This document shows positions 10,061 through 18,236 of a stretch of DNA of 64,000 nt, piece by piece. The notes below the pieces were generated by a model that saw nothing but the letters and a program-made list of their open reading frames with translations, was not told the origin of the DNA and did no database searches. Position 1 is the stretch's first letter. Each line of letters begins with the position of its first letter. The stretch lies in NCBI RefSeq assembly GCF_016919405.1, contig NZ_CP070353.1, positions 868,001 to 932,000 of the forward strand. The letters run 5' to 3'. The translations under genes and the position numbers were made by a program. Origin of the DNA: Ensifer sp. PDNC004 (lineage in GTDB: Bacteria; Pseudomonadota; Alphaproteobacteria; Rhizobiales; Rhizobiaceae).

Positions 10061-11685
10061 GGTTCGGGCCGCTCAAGGTCGCGGAAGCAGAGGGCGCCAT
10101 GCTCGCGCATGCGGTGAAGGCCGGCGACCTCAGGCTTCCGAAGGGGCATCGGCTCACGTCCGCCGACATCGCCGCTTTGATCGCCGCCGGCGTCGATGCG
10201 GTTGTGGTTGCGCGGCTTGATGCCGGCGATTTCCCGGAAGACGAGGCGGCCACGCGCATTGCCACGGCCATCGCCCCCGATCATCTCCGGTTCTCGCGGG
10301 CTGCGACCGGCCGCGTCAATGTCTATTCCGAGGTCGCCGGTCTCTTCGTTGCGAGCCGCGAAATCGTCGATCGGTTGAACCGCATAGATCCGTCCATCAC
10401 TTTCGCCTGTCTCGCCGACCATGTGCCGGTGCAGCCCGGCGATATGGTCGCGACGATCAAGATCATCCCGCTTGCGGTCGCCGGTGCCTTCGTCGAGCAG
10501 GCGGAAAGGCTGCTGCGCGACCATCGCCCCTTCGAGGTCAAGCCGTTCGTGGCGCGGCGCACGGCGTTGATAGCAACGGAGTTGCCAAACCTCAAGCCGC
10601 AGGTGATGGACAAGACACATGCCATCCTGGCGGCGCGGTTGCGACAGGCCGGAAGCGAACTCCTCACAGAACGGCGCGTCGCGCACAGAGAGGACGCCGT
10701 TGCGACGGCGATCGCCGAAATGCGAGAAACGCACGACCTGATTGTCGTCTTCGGCGCGTCAGCGGTTGCCGATCCCGACGACGTCGTTCCCGCGGCAATC
10801 CGGCGAGCCGGCGGCGCGGTTGATCACGTCGGAATGCCTGTTGATCCCGGCAATCTTCTCGTTCTCGGCCGGGTCGGCGAGACACCGGTGATCGGTGCGC
10901 CCGGCTGCGCCCGCAGTCCGCGCGAGAACGGCTTCGACTGGATCCTCGACCGTATCCTTGCCGGCGAGTGGCCGAGCTTCGATGATATTACCGGCCTTGG
11001 GGTCGGCGGTCTCCTGAGCGAAATCCCGACCCGGCCGCAGCCGCGCGATACTGCAACGGAGTTGTCTTTGCCCTTGGTTTCTGTCGTCGTTCTGGCCGCC
11101 GGCCGGGCCAGCCGGATGGGCGCGGACGGCGGACACAAACTTCTCGCCACCTTCGACGGCGTGCCGCTCGTGCGCCGCAGCGTCGAAGCCGCGCTCAGGG
11201 CCGCGCCGGGCAGGGTCAGCGTTGTGACCGGCCACCGCGAGGCCGACATCCGCCACGCGCTGCAAGGGCTGCCGGTGACATTCGTCTCCAACCCCGACTA
11301 CATCTCGGGCATGGCCTCCTCGCTAACAGCGGGGCTTTCAGCAATTGGGACGCGGGCGGCCGGCATGCTGGTCATGTTGGCGGACATGCCCGGGATTACC
11401 GGCGACGACCTGCGGCGGCTCATCGAGCGTTTCGTCGCCGAGGGCGGCCGCTCGATCATCCGGGCGACCGCCGGCGGGCAGCGCGGCAATCCGGTGATCC
11501 TGCCGCGCCAGACATTTTCGGCGATCCGGCAGTTGCTCGGAGACGTTGGCGCAAGGCACATCATCGAAAAGAGCGGCCTGCCGGTCATCGATGTCGAACT
11601 CGGCGCCGCGGCGCGCCTCGATCTCGATACGCCGGAACAGATCGTCGCCGCTGGCGGTATCTTGGAGGAACAGACGCGTGGATAA
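10057..11685 (+). CDS. Molybdopterin-binding / MocA-like nucleotidyltransferase fusion
   Basis: 542 residues in two parts. Residues about 1-330 resemble a MoeA/CinA-type molybdopterin-binding protein, with the fold core VFGASAVADPDDVVPAAI about 230-247 and GMPVDPGNLL. Residues about 345-535 are an NTP-transferase of the MobA/MocA group, with the nucleotide-binding signature VVLAAGRASRMG followed by KLL, and MLADMPGI as the metal-binding strand. MocA adds CMP to the molybdenum cofactor to make the form used by xanthine-dehydrogenase-type enzymes, so a fused Mo insertion and nucleotidylation step is plausible (inference). It overlaps the genes on both sides by 4 and 8 nt, so the five-gene set from MoxR reads as an operon. 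Confidence 0.88.
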   Translation: MRFGPLKVAEAEGAMLAHAVKAGDLRLPKGHRLTSADIAALIAAGVDAVVVARLDAGDFPEDEAATRIATAIAPDHLRFSRAATGRVNVYSEVAGLFVASREIVDRLNRIDPSITFACLADHVPVQPGDMVATIKIIPLAVAGAFVEQAERLLRDHRPFEVKPFVARRTALIATELPNLKPQVMDKTHAILAARLRQAGSELLTERRVAHREDAVATAIAEMRETHDLIVVFGASAVADPDDVVPAAIRRAGGAVDHVGMPVDPGNLLVLGRVGETPVIGAPGCARSPRENGFDWILDRILAGEWPSFDDITGLGVGGLLSEIPTRPQPRDTATELSLPLVSVVVLAAGRASRMGADGGHKLLATFDGVPLVRRSVEAALRAAPGRVSVVTGHREADIRHALQGLPVTFVSNPDYISGMASSLTAGLSAIGTRAAGMLVMLADMPGITGDDLRRLIERFVAEGGRSIIRATAGGQRGNPVILPRQTFSAIRQLLGDVGARHIIEKSGLPVIDVELGAAARLDLDTPEQIVAAGGILEEQTRG

Positions 11686-11995
11686 TGCCGCAATCGAAGA
11701 GATGTTCGAAGTCCTCGGGCCGGTGACCATCAAGCGGATGTTCGGCGGAAAGGGCATCTATTGCCAGGGCGTGATCTTCGCGCTTGAGGTCGACGGCGAA
11801 ATCCTGCTCAAGGGCGACGAGCAAACAGCGCCGGCGCTTGAGGCGGCCGGTTCGCGGCAATGGGCCTACGACGGCAAGGGCAAGCCGGTGAAGATGCCCT
11901 ATTGGAGCATTCCGGACGACGCATTCGACGATCCGGACGAGATGGCGCGCTGGGTGCGGCTTGCCTATGAGGCAGCGCGGCGCTCCCGGAAGTAG
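11678..11995 (+). CDS. TfoX/Sxy N-terminal domain protein
   Basis: 105 residues starting at a GTG at 11678, 8 nt inside the previous gene. It carries the TfoX N-terminal domain pattern: an IEEMFEVLGPVTIKRMFGGKGIY start, FALEVDGEILLKGDE, and KMPYWSIPDDAFDD. In gammaproteobacteria Sxy/TfoX controls competence, but alphaproteobacterial single-domain copies like this have no established role. Its overlap with the molybdenum maturation operon suggests co-transcription but not necessarily a shared function. Confidence 0.85.
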   Translation: MDNAAIEEMFEVLGPVTIKRMFGGKGIYCQGVIFALEVDGEILLKGDEQTAPALEAAGSRQWAYDGKGKPVKMPYWSIPDDAFDDPDEMARWVRLAYEAARRSRK

Positions 11996-12085
11996 GCCGC
12001 CCAACATATGCGCGGCGCCTCAGATGAAATATAGATCACCGCGCCGCCTATCCGCGCGTCCAGGTGACGTCGAGTGGGTTCAGGG

Positions 12086-12901
12086 ATGCCAGTCACACGA
12101 CACATGATCCCGCAAGGTGACGGAACGGCCGTTGAGCTGTTCCAGGCGTCTGCCATCGGAACCGCGCCAACGGGTGCAATTCTGCTTATCCACGGCAACC
12201 AGGGCGGACGTCGTCTCGGCGCAAGCGAATTTGTCGACAGCGGCGCTCTCACGCGGCTTTCGTCCCGACTGAACATTGTGACGGCGGCGGTTTCCCAGCC
12301 AGGCTTCGGCGCCTCGGACGGGCCCGCGGATTTCTGTGGCCCCCGAACGCAGCAAGCCGTAATTGCTGCCGTCGCCTTTCTGAGAGAGCACCCCGCAATC
12401 GATCCGGACCGGATTGTTCTCTATGGAAACAGCCGCGGCGCGGTCGCTGCGGCTATGGTCGCAGCTCAGCTATCCGACCTTCGTGCCGTCGTTCTGGCAA
12501 GTGGCGTCTATGATCTCGATAGCGTTTTCGACAACGCTCCTATGGGCATCCGGAAGGCGATAGAACTTGAGGCCGGGCTTTTCAGTGAAGCCTTCAAGGC
12601 TCGCTCCGCCTTGCATCATGTTGGTAATATCAGGTCGGAGATCCTGCTTTTGCACGGACGGCATGATGACCGCGCGCCCGCTTCCCAGGCAGAGGCGTTT
12701 TACGAAGCCTTGTCCGACGCCGGCGTGCCCGTCGACCTAAAGGTATTCGACTGCGGGCACCGTATCCCGCGTGACGAATCACAACGGGTGCTCGGCGAGT
12801 TTCTGGAGAGGATTTTCGCTTCCGGCGTCACACGCCACCAGGCATTGCGCTCGGAAGACGGTTGTTCCTCCAACAGCGGTACCCGAAAAATTGCGGAATG
12901 A
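12086..12901 (+). CDS. Alpha/beta hydrolase (dienelactone hydrolase-like)
   Basis: 271 residues from the ATG at 12086 (GTG at 12074 also possible; neither has a strong ribosome site). The fold signs are LLIHGNQGG (oxyanion region), GFGASDG, the nucleophile elbow YGNSRG about residue 115, the acid in HGRHDDR and the histidine in DCGHRIP. Substrate unknown. The conserved fold ends about FLERIF; the last 27 residues look unrelated and run into the convergent NUDIX gene, giving a 123-nt antisense overlap of the two 3' ends. This suggests that the original stop was lost or that the two genes were brought together by a rearrangement. Confidence 0.8.
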   Translation: MPVTRHMIPQGDGTAVELFQASAIGTAPTGAILLIHGNQGGRRLGASEFVDSGALTRLSSRLNIVTAAVSQPGFGASDGPADFCGPRTQQAVIAAVAFLREHPAIDPDRIVLYGNSRGAVAAAMVAAQLSDLRAVVLASGVYDLDSVFDNAPMGIRKAIELEAGLFSEAFKARSALHHVGNIRSEILLLHGRHDDRAPASQAEAFYEALSDAGVPVDLKVFDCGHRIPRDESQRVLGEFLERIFASGVTRHQALRSEDGCSSNSGTRKIAE

Positions 12902-13381
12902 AACGCGCCCGATGAACGCCGGCATCGATTTGACCAATCGCCGCCAAGCTATGCGGCGACACCGTGTTCCTGGCTTGCGCAAGGCTTCAGCAGCGTCGGC
13001 GGTAAAACGGGACAGCGGTTGGGGCAGGGCGTCGAGGCTGAACCAGCCGAATTCGGAAAGCTTGTCCGGCTCGACGAGTCGCGGCTCGCCGGAGAAATCC
13101 CGGGTCACATAGATCATCGAGATCCAGTGCTGGCGATCAGCTTCGATCACCTGTTCGCTCAGGCAGAGGAATTCGCTCGACCGGATCTTGAGGCCGCTTT
13201 CTTCTTCGGCCTCGCGTCGGGCCGCAGCTTCCGAGCGTTCCATATGGTCGACCTTGCCGCCGACGATGTTCCAGTAACCGGCCTCAGGCGCCTTCAAGCG
13301 CCTGTAAAGCAGGATCTTGCCATCGCGCACGATGACAAGTCCGCAGCCGAAGCCCGGAAAATCGACGCCTGGCTGGCCCAT
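12779..13381 (-). CDS. NUDIX hydrolase with extra C-terminal tail
   Basis: 200 residues, longer than the usual 140-160 for a single NUDIX domain. The NUDIX box is complete: GGKVDHMERSEAAARREAEE followed by ESGL (G-x5-E-x7-REUxEExGU) around residues 41-64. The domain should end near residue 140 (DAAEALRKP); the following 60 residues are basic and then low in recognisable motifs and lie opposite the end of the hydrolase gene. The start is 9 nt after the DEAD-helicase stop, so the pair are probably co-transcribed. Enzymes of this group hydrolyse nucleoside diphosphates linked to another moiety; the substrate cannot be told. Confidence 0.82.
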   Translation of the reverse strand: MGQPGVDFPGFGCGLVIVRDGKILLYRRLKAPEAGYWNIVGGKVDHMERSEAAARREAEEESGLKIRSSEFLCLSEQVIEADRQHWISMIYVTRDFSGEPRLVEPDKLSEFGWFSLDALPQPLSRFTADAAEALRKPGTRCRRIAWRRLVKSMPAFIGRVSFRNFSGTAVGGTTVFRAQCLVACDAGSENPLQKLAEHPL

Positions 13382-13390
13382 CCGCTTGGA

Positions 13391-14899
13391 TCAGGCCTTG
13401 CCGGCGATCAGCATGAATGCGGGGATTTCGTCGCCGAAACCGACCGGCGTCGGGCCGTCGTCATAGTCGCGGCGGTGGCGGTTGCGGCGGTCGCGATTGT
13501 CGTCGTTGGCAGGGTTCGATGCACGCACCGGACGATCGCCACGATTGTTCTGTGCCTGCTTGTTCTCTGCGCTGCGTGCCGGTTTCACCGATTCCGCCCT
13601 TTCCACGACTGTTTCAATTTCGGCCTCACTATCGGCACGCACGGTATCGGATTTATGATCGGAACGGCCCCTCGAGCCACGATCCCCATCTTTTTTCCGG
13701 TCCTTGCGGCCATCACGACCGCGTTCACGGCGGCCGGTATCGTGGCTTTCCATCGGCTCAGGCAGATTGGAAAGGTCGCCGTTCAGCCATTCGACGTTCT
13801 GGCCGATCAGCTTTTCAATGGCGTCGGAGAATTTCGTGTCGCGCTTGGTGACCAGCGTGAAGGAGGCGCCCGAGCGGCCGGCACGGCCGGTGCGTCCGAT
13901 GCGGTGGACGTAGTCTTCCGCATGGATCGGAACGTCGAAGTTGAAGACGTGGCTGACATCAGGGATATCGAGGCCGCGGGCCGCAACGTCGGAGGCGACG
14001 AGCAGCTTGATGTTGCCGTCCTTGAAGTTGGCCAGCATCGTCATGCGCGACCGCTGGTCCATGTCGCCATGCAGCGCACCGACGGAGAAGCCGTGGCGGT
14101 CGAGCGAACGGAAGAGGTCGGCGACATCCTTCTTGCGATTGCAGAAGATGATCGCGTTCTTCAGTTCGTCCTGGGCGCGAATCAGATCACGCAGTACCGC
14201 GCGCTTCTCGTAATCCTTGGCATGCGCCGCAACGAAGCGCTGCGTCACCGTCTGAGCCGTGGAAGCCGGGCGGGCGACTTCGACGCGCTCCGGGTTCTGC
14301 AGGAAGCGGTCGGCAAGCTTCTGGATTTCCGGCGGCATCGTCGCCGAGAAGAACAACGTCTGGCGCGTGAACGGGATCAGCTTGGCGATGCGTTCGATAT
14401 CGGGAATGAAGCCCATGTCGAGCATACGGTCGGCTTCGTCGATGACCAGGATTTCCACGCCGCTCATCAAGAGCTTGCCGCGCTCGAAGTGGTCGAGCAG
14501 GCGGCCGGGCGTGCAGATCAGCACGTCAGCGCCACGCTCAAGCTTGCGGTCCTGCTCGTCGAAGGACACGCCGCCGATCAGAAGCGCGATGTTGAGTTTG
14601 TGGTTCTTGCCGTACTTGTCGAAGTTCTCTGCGACCTGTGCGGCGAGTTCGCGCGTCGGCTCCAGAATGAGCGTACGCGGCATGCGCGCGCGGGCGCGGC
14701 CCTTTTCGAGCAGCGTCAGCATCGGCAGCACGAACGAAGCGGTCTTGCCCGTGCCCGTCTGGGCGATGCCCAGAATATCACGACGCTGCAGCGCCGGCGG
14801 GATAGCGCCTGTCTGGATCGGGGTCGGGATTGTGTAGCCCGCATCGGTGACAGCGGAGAGAACTTTTTGGCTCAGGCCAAGGTCAGCAAAATTGGTCAA
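13391..14899 (-). CDS. DEAD-box ATP-dependent RNA helicase (RhlE-like)
   Basis: 502 residues with the full motif set: Q motif TPIQTGAIPPAL, Walker A AQTGTGKT, PTRELA, TPGRLLD, DEAD (VIDEADRMLDMGF), SAT, then the second RecA domain with ARGLDIPDV and HRIGRTGRAG. After about residue 375 comes a low-complexity arginine- and aspartate-rich tail (RRERGRDGRKDRKKDGDRGS) and a basic stretch, typical of RhlE-group RNA-binding tails. It unwinds RNA duplexes, likely in ribosome assembly or RNA decay. The start is a TTG at 14899 without a good ribosome site; it matches the family N-terminus MTxFADLGLS, and no ATG is near. A NUDIX gene follows 9 nt downstream. Confidence 0.93.
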   Translation of the reverse strand: MTNFADLGLSQKVLSAVTDAGYTIPTPIQTGAIPPALQRRDILGIAQTGTGKTASFVLPMLTLLEKGRARARMPRTLILEPTRELAAQVAENFDKYGKNHKLNIALLIGGVSFDEQDRKLERGADVLICTPGRLLDHFERGKLLMSGVEILVIDEADRMLDMGFIPDIERIAKLIPFTRQTLFFSATMPPEIQKLADRFLQNPERVEVARPASTAQTVTQRFVAAHAKDYEKRAVLRDLIRAQDELKNAIIFCNRKKDVADLFRSLDRHGFSVGALHGDMDQRSRMTMLANFKDGNIKLLVASDVAARGLDIPDVSHVFNFDVPIHAEDYVHRIGRTGRAGRSGASFTLVTKRDTKFSDAIEKLIGQNVEWLNGDLSNLPEPMESHDTGRRERGRDGRKDRKKDGDRGSRGRSDHKSDTVRADSEAEIETVVERAESVKPARSAENKQAQNNRGDRPVRASNPANDDNRDRRNRHRRDYDDGPTPVGFGDEIPAFMLIAGKA

Positions 14900-15084
14900 A
14901 GGGAAATCTGTTTCCGTTCCGGTTCAATAGAACACTGATCGATCGATGGAAAACGCACGAGCACGTGGCCGCGCTCTTAAGCTGAACGCCGCCGAAAGTC
15001 AAGAAATCCAGCACGTTGAAGCAGTAAAAGGTAAATAGTGGCGAATCTGTCGCATTTCTTGTCAAGCGGAACCGCGCGGTAGCG

Positions 15085-16419
15085 TCAGTTCATATAGCTT
15101 GCAAGCTTGGTGCTCGCATCCAGAAACCGCATGGGATCCACGGCATTGCCATTCAGCCGGATTTCATAGTGCAGGTGCGGTCCGGTGGAGCGCCCGGTGT
15201 TGCCGGACTTGGCAATGACTTCGCCAGCCTTCACCCGGTCGCCGGCTTTCACCAGCACGGTGGAAAGGTGGGCGTAGCGCGTCGCGACACCATTGCCGTG
15301 GTCGATCTCGACCATGTTTCCATAGCCGCCGGTCAACCCTGCATTGGTCACCGTTCCAGGGGCCGCCGAGCGGATGCGGGTGCCGACCGTTGCGCGAAAG
15401 TCGATGCCGGCATGCAGCGCCAGACGCCCGAGAAACGGATCAAGCCGGTTGCCGAAGTCGCTGGTGATGTCGCTGGCCGGCGAGGGGTTGCCGAAGGGCA
15501 GCTTGCGGACCTCGGCGCGCGTGCGGTCGAGCTCCAGGAGTGCGGTATCGAGTGCGGCAAGCGAACGGCCGAAATCGTCATCGTTCACAGGCTCGACGAA
15601 GGGGCCGCCGATCGCTGCCTCGGCGGAGCCGGATATGTCGTTGGCCGGAATCAACTCGGCAACATCGTCGACGGGCAGGTCGACACCGGTGCGCCCGACG
15701 ATCGAGCGAATCGCACCCGACGTTTTCGCCGCGCCGTCCGTCAGCTGCTGGACCCGCGTCATCTGCTCGCGCTCGACATCCTTCAGCGAGAGCGTCACTT
15801 TTGAGAAAATCCGGTCGGCGCGGTCGGAACTTGATTCGCCGGCATCGGGTGCTGCATAGGCGAGGGCGGGGACAGCCGCAGCACTGACCGGCGCAACGTT
15901 CAGTCCCATCAGCTTCTCGATTGCCTTGACACTACCGCTGCCGCTCGCGTCGGCGCGTTTGTCATAGGCAAGCGGCTCGACGGTCGCGGGCGCGTCGGTT
16001 GCGGTCGTGACGCCGGAATTTTCGGCCCTTTCGACAAGGGCGCCGAGCTTTCCGTTGCGCGAGGTCAGCGCCATCTGCTGGCGCAGCAGCTTCTCGACCT
16101 TTTCCTCGACCACTTGCTGGTCGAGCAGTTGCCGGCTGGTGACCCGATCGACCTGCGCCCGCAGCGCGGTGATCCGATCCTCGTATTCGTGCTGCATGCG
16201 GGCCTGGCGGGCAATCGTGCCGCCGATCAGGTCGTCGCGCAAAACCAGATAGGAAGTGGCCGCGAGATAGCCGATGCTGCAGACGCCGGCGAAGGAGACG
16301 GCGATCGCCGCCATCCACGGACGCACGGTCATGTGCCGGACCTTGTCGCCGCTGGCCAGGATCAGGACGTGATTCTGTCTGCGTTTTCCAAAGGTACGAT
16401 TTGCCTGATGTCCAGACAC
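15085..16419 (-). CDS. M23 family metallopeptidase, membrane anchored
   Basis: 444 residues from a GTG at 16419, preceded by GGGAGAG eight bases upstream; the open frame extends 16 codons further but without a better site. A basic N-terminus precedes a transmembrane helix at about 33-55, then a coiled coil (about 70-125), a linker, and a C-terminal LytM/M23 domain. The zinc ligands are in LHAGIDF and HLHYEI, and the core GYGNMVEIDHGNGVATRYAHL is intact, so it should be an active peptidoglycan endopeptidase. This build resembles periplasmic cell-division or growth endopeptidases of rhizobia. The gene stands 103 bp after the DUF455 gene. Confidence 0.92.
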   Translation of the reverse strand: MSGHQANRTFGKRRQNHVLILASGDKVRHMTVRPWMAAIAVSFAGVCSIGYLAATSYLVLRDDLIGGTIARQARMQHEYEDRITALRAQVDRVTSRQLLDQQVVEEKVEKLLRQQMALTSRNGKLGALVERAENSGVTTATDAPATVEPLAYDKRADASGSGSVKAIEKLMGLNVAPVSAAAVPALAYAAPDAGESSSDRADRIFSKVTLSLKDVEREQMTRVQQLTDGAAKTSGAIRSIVGRTGVDLPVDDVAELIPANDISGSAEAAIGGPFVEPVNDDDFGRSLAALDTALLELDRTRAEVRKLPFGNPSPASDITSDFGNRLDPFLGRLALHAGIDFRATVGTRIRSAAPGTVTNAGLTGGYGNMVEIDHGNGVATRYAHLSTVLVKAGDRVKAGEVIAKSGNTGRSTGPHLHYEIRLNGNAVDPMRFLDASTKLASYMN

Positions 16420-16522
16420 CCGTTCTCTCCCGCCATGTGCGCGTTGCCTCGCATCACCTGGGGTCATTACACTTTGTTAGGGTTAACAATCGGTAAGCAA
16501 GATTGCGGGAGGGTGATGGCCG

Positions 16523-17350
16523 CTAACGATTGGTCGATGCGGTCATCGAGCGGTAGAAGGACGGCGTCAGGCCGGCCTCGGCGCGGGCGATATCGTTGAA
16601 CGGCGCCTTCAGGGGACCGCGGAAATTGGCGCGCACCAGCGCCTGGAAGGTCGCCGCCGGGTCCTTCTTCTCGCGGGCGCAGAGAAAACGGAACCATTTG
16701 GCGCCAACGGCGACGTGGCCCTTCTCGTCCTCATAGATGACGTCGAGCACGGCAGCGCTCTCGAAGTCGCCGGTTTCGCGCATCTTGGCCTGCAGCGCCG
16801 GCGTCACATCGAGACCGCGCGCTTCGAGAATGAGCGGCACCACGGCGAGCCGCGCCGTCAGGTCGTTGCGCGTATCATGCGCCGCCTGCCAGAGGCCGTC
16901 ATGGGCGGGCAAGTCGCCATAGTCTGCGCCGAGGTCGTTCAGCCTCTGGCGGACCATGCGGAAGTGTTTCGCCTCTTCGAAGGCGACACGCATCCAGCCG
17001 TCGAAGAAGGAATTGGGCACCGGCTCGGTCGCAAAGCGGGCAACGATATCAAGGGCGAGATCGACGGCGTTCAACTCGATATGGGCGATCGAATGGAGGA
17101 GGGCGATTCGGCCCTTCAGCGAGCCGAGAGACCGTCGCTTGACCTGGGTCGGTGGTGTCAGCACCGGCTTGTCGGGCCGGCCCGGGCGTACCGGCACCGG
17201 CCGGTCGAGCGGCGAGCGCAGCGACAGCGTGCGGCGCTGCCAGCGACGCGCCGCTTCCTGCGCAAGCGCCGTCTTGACCTCGAGGTCCGCGGCGCGGATC
17301 GCTTCGACGGCGCCGCCCCGCAGGCTGTGAAACACGGGCAACTCGCTCAT
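16523..17350 (-). CDS. DUF455 ferritin-like domain protein
   Basis: 275 residues of the DUF455 family, a ferritin-like four-helix fold. Candidate metal ligands lie in the helices carrying HSIAHIELNAVDLALDI, AFEEAKHFRMV and YEDEKGHVAVG, giving the paired E/ExxH pattern of diiron proteins. The catalytic role is unknown; members of the wider fold bind iron or act as oxidases. The start at 17350 is 8 nt after the stop of the peroxiredoxin gene, so the two are co-transcribed and an oxidative-stress link is a fair inference. Confidence 0.86.
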   Translation of the reverse strand: MSELPVFHSLRGGAVEAIRAADLEVKTALAQEAARRWQRRTLSLRSPLDRPVPVRPGRPDKPVLTPPTQVKRRSLGSLKGRIALLHSIAHIELNAVDLALDIVARFATEPVPNSFFDGWMRVAFEEAKHFRMVRQRLNDLGADYGDLPAHDGLWQAAHDTRNDLTARLAVVPLILEARGLDVTPALQAKMRETGDFESAAVLDVIYEDEKGHVAVGAKWFRFLCAREKKDPAATFQALVRANFRGPLKAPFNDIARAEAGLTPSFYRSMTASTNR

Positions 17351-17358
17351 CGGCGTCC

Positions 17359-17826
17359 TCAGATCGCCTTTGCGGCGTCGAGGACCTCGCGGGCGTGGCC
17401 GTCCACCTTCACCTTCTCCCAGACCTTGACGACGACACCGTCTGCGCCGATCAGGAAGGTGCTGCGCTCGACGCCCATATATTTGCGCCCGTACATCATC
17501 TTCTCGACCCAGACGCCATAGGCCTCGACCACTGCCTTCTCCTCGTCGGCGGCAAGCGGCACCGTCAGGTTGTGCTTCTTGGCGAAACGGTCGTGCTTCT
17601 TCACCGAATCGGGCGAAAGCCCGATCAGGGCGATACCGGCTGCGGCGAATTCGTCGGCCAGCTCCGAAAACGAGATCGCCTCGAGCGTGCAGGCCTGCGT
17701 GTCGTCCTTCGGATAGAAGAACAGAACGACCGGACGGCCGCGCAGGGCCGAGAGCGAAACCGTACCGCCGCCGTCACGCGGCAGGGTGAAGTCGGGAGCG
17801 ACATCTCCGGGAGCGGGTCTTGCCAT
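17359..17826 (-). CDS. bcp: Peroxiredoxin, BCP/PrxQ type, single cysteine
   Basis: 155 residues starting ATG at 17826 (MARPAPGDVAPDFTLP). Thiol peroxidase of the BCP/PrxQ family that reduces hydroperoxides. The peroxidatic cysteine is C46 in FFYPKDDTQACTLEAISF. The resolving cysteine normally five residues later (CTxEAC) is isoleucine here, and the protein has no other cysteine, so it must work as a 1-Cys enzyme that needs an outside thiol. The DUF455 gene follows at 8 nt. A RIME1-like repeat lies 45 bp upstream of the start, in the likely promoter region. Confidence 0.9.
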   Translation of the reverse strand: MARPAPGDVAPDFTLPRDGGGTVSLSALRGRPVVLFFYPKDDTQACTLEAISFSELADEFAAAGIALIGLSPDSVKKHDRFAKKHNLTVPLAADEEKAVVEAYGVWVEKMMYGRKYMGVERSTFLIGADGVVVKVWEKVKVDGHAREVLDAAKAI

Positions 17827-17871
17827 GATTAAACCTTCCTTCCGCCAAGTTTTGCAGACAATCACGCACTA

Positions 17872-17967
17872 CTGCATGTTTTCATTGGTCTTTGCCGACC
17901 AAAGGGCAAAACGTGCAGTGCTCAAGGTAGTCGAGCGATATTTGCGCGCCACAGGGCACGCGATGCT
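17872..17967. repeat. Diverged RIME1-like intergenic element
   Basis: About 96 bp that align in order with the element at 21644-21743: CTGCATGTT at the left, an inner palindrome (TTGGTC..GACCAA), GCAAAACGTGCAG, GCTCAAGGTAGTCGAGCG and TTTGCGCGCC with a second hairpin. The inner arms have changed together, keeping the pairing. RIME1 elements are known rhizobial palindromic mosaics; the identification is from memory and from likeness to the other copies here. Confidence 0.65.
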
Positions 17968-18236
17968 CTTGGGCATAGCGAAAATCGTCGACCGCCGTCC
18001 AGCGCATTTGTGCTAGATTCGACAGGTTTCGGACGGCATGGGCCGCTACGAAACGTTGCAATCGCCTGCGCGCGCGAATTCCATCGCAGGTGGTCGCTTT
18101 CCACAGCATGGTCCCGCGTCCCTTGGTGACTCGGCACGATGACATGTGGTCTACAGAAGCGAGAAGTAGTCGCCCCGTACCGTGAGAGACGAAGGGCGGC
18201 GACGAAGCTCGTATCGAACGGAGGACGTCCGCGCTG
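17968..18236. other. Intergenic region before the YhdP-like gene
   Basis: About 270 bp after the RIME-like element. No convincing gene was found. The end holds the ribosome site ACGGAGGACG before the ATG at 18237. Promoter position not resolved. Confidence 0.4.

Noticed and set aside
12012..12047. Hairpin GCGGCGC/GCGCCGC after the TfoX-like gene
   Set aside because: A 7-bp stem with a 22-nt loop and no T-run in GC-rich DNA is expected by chance.
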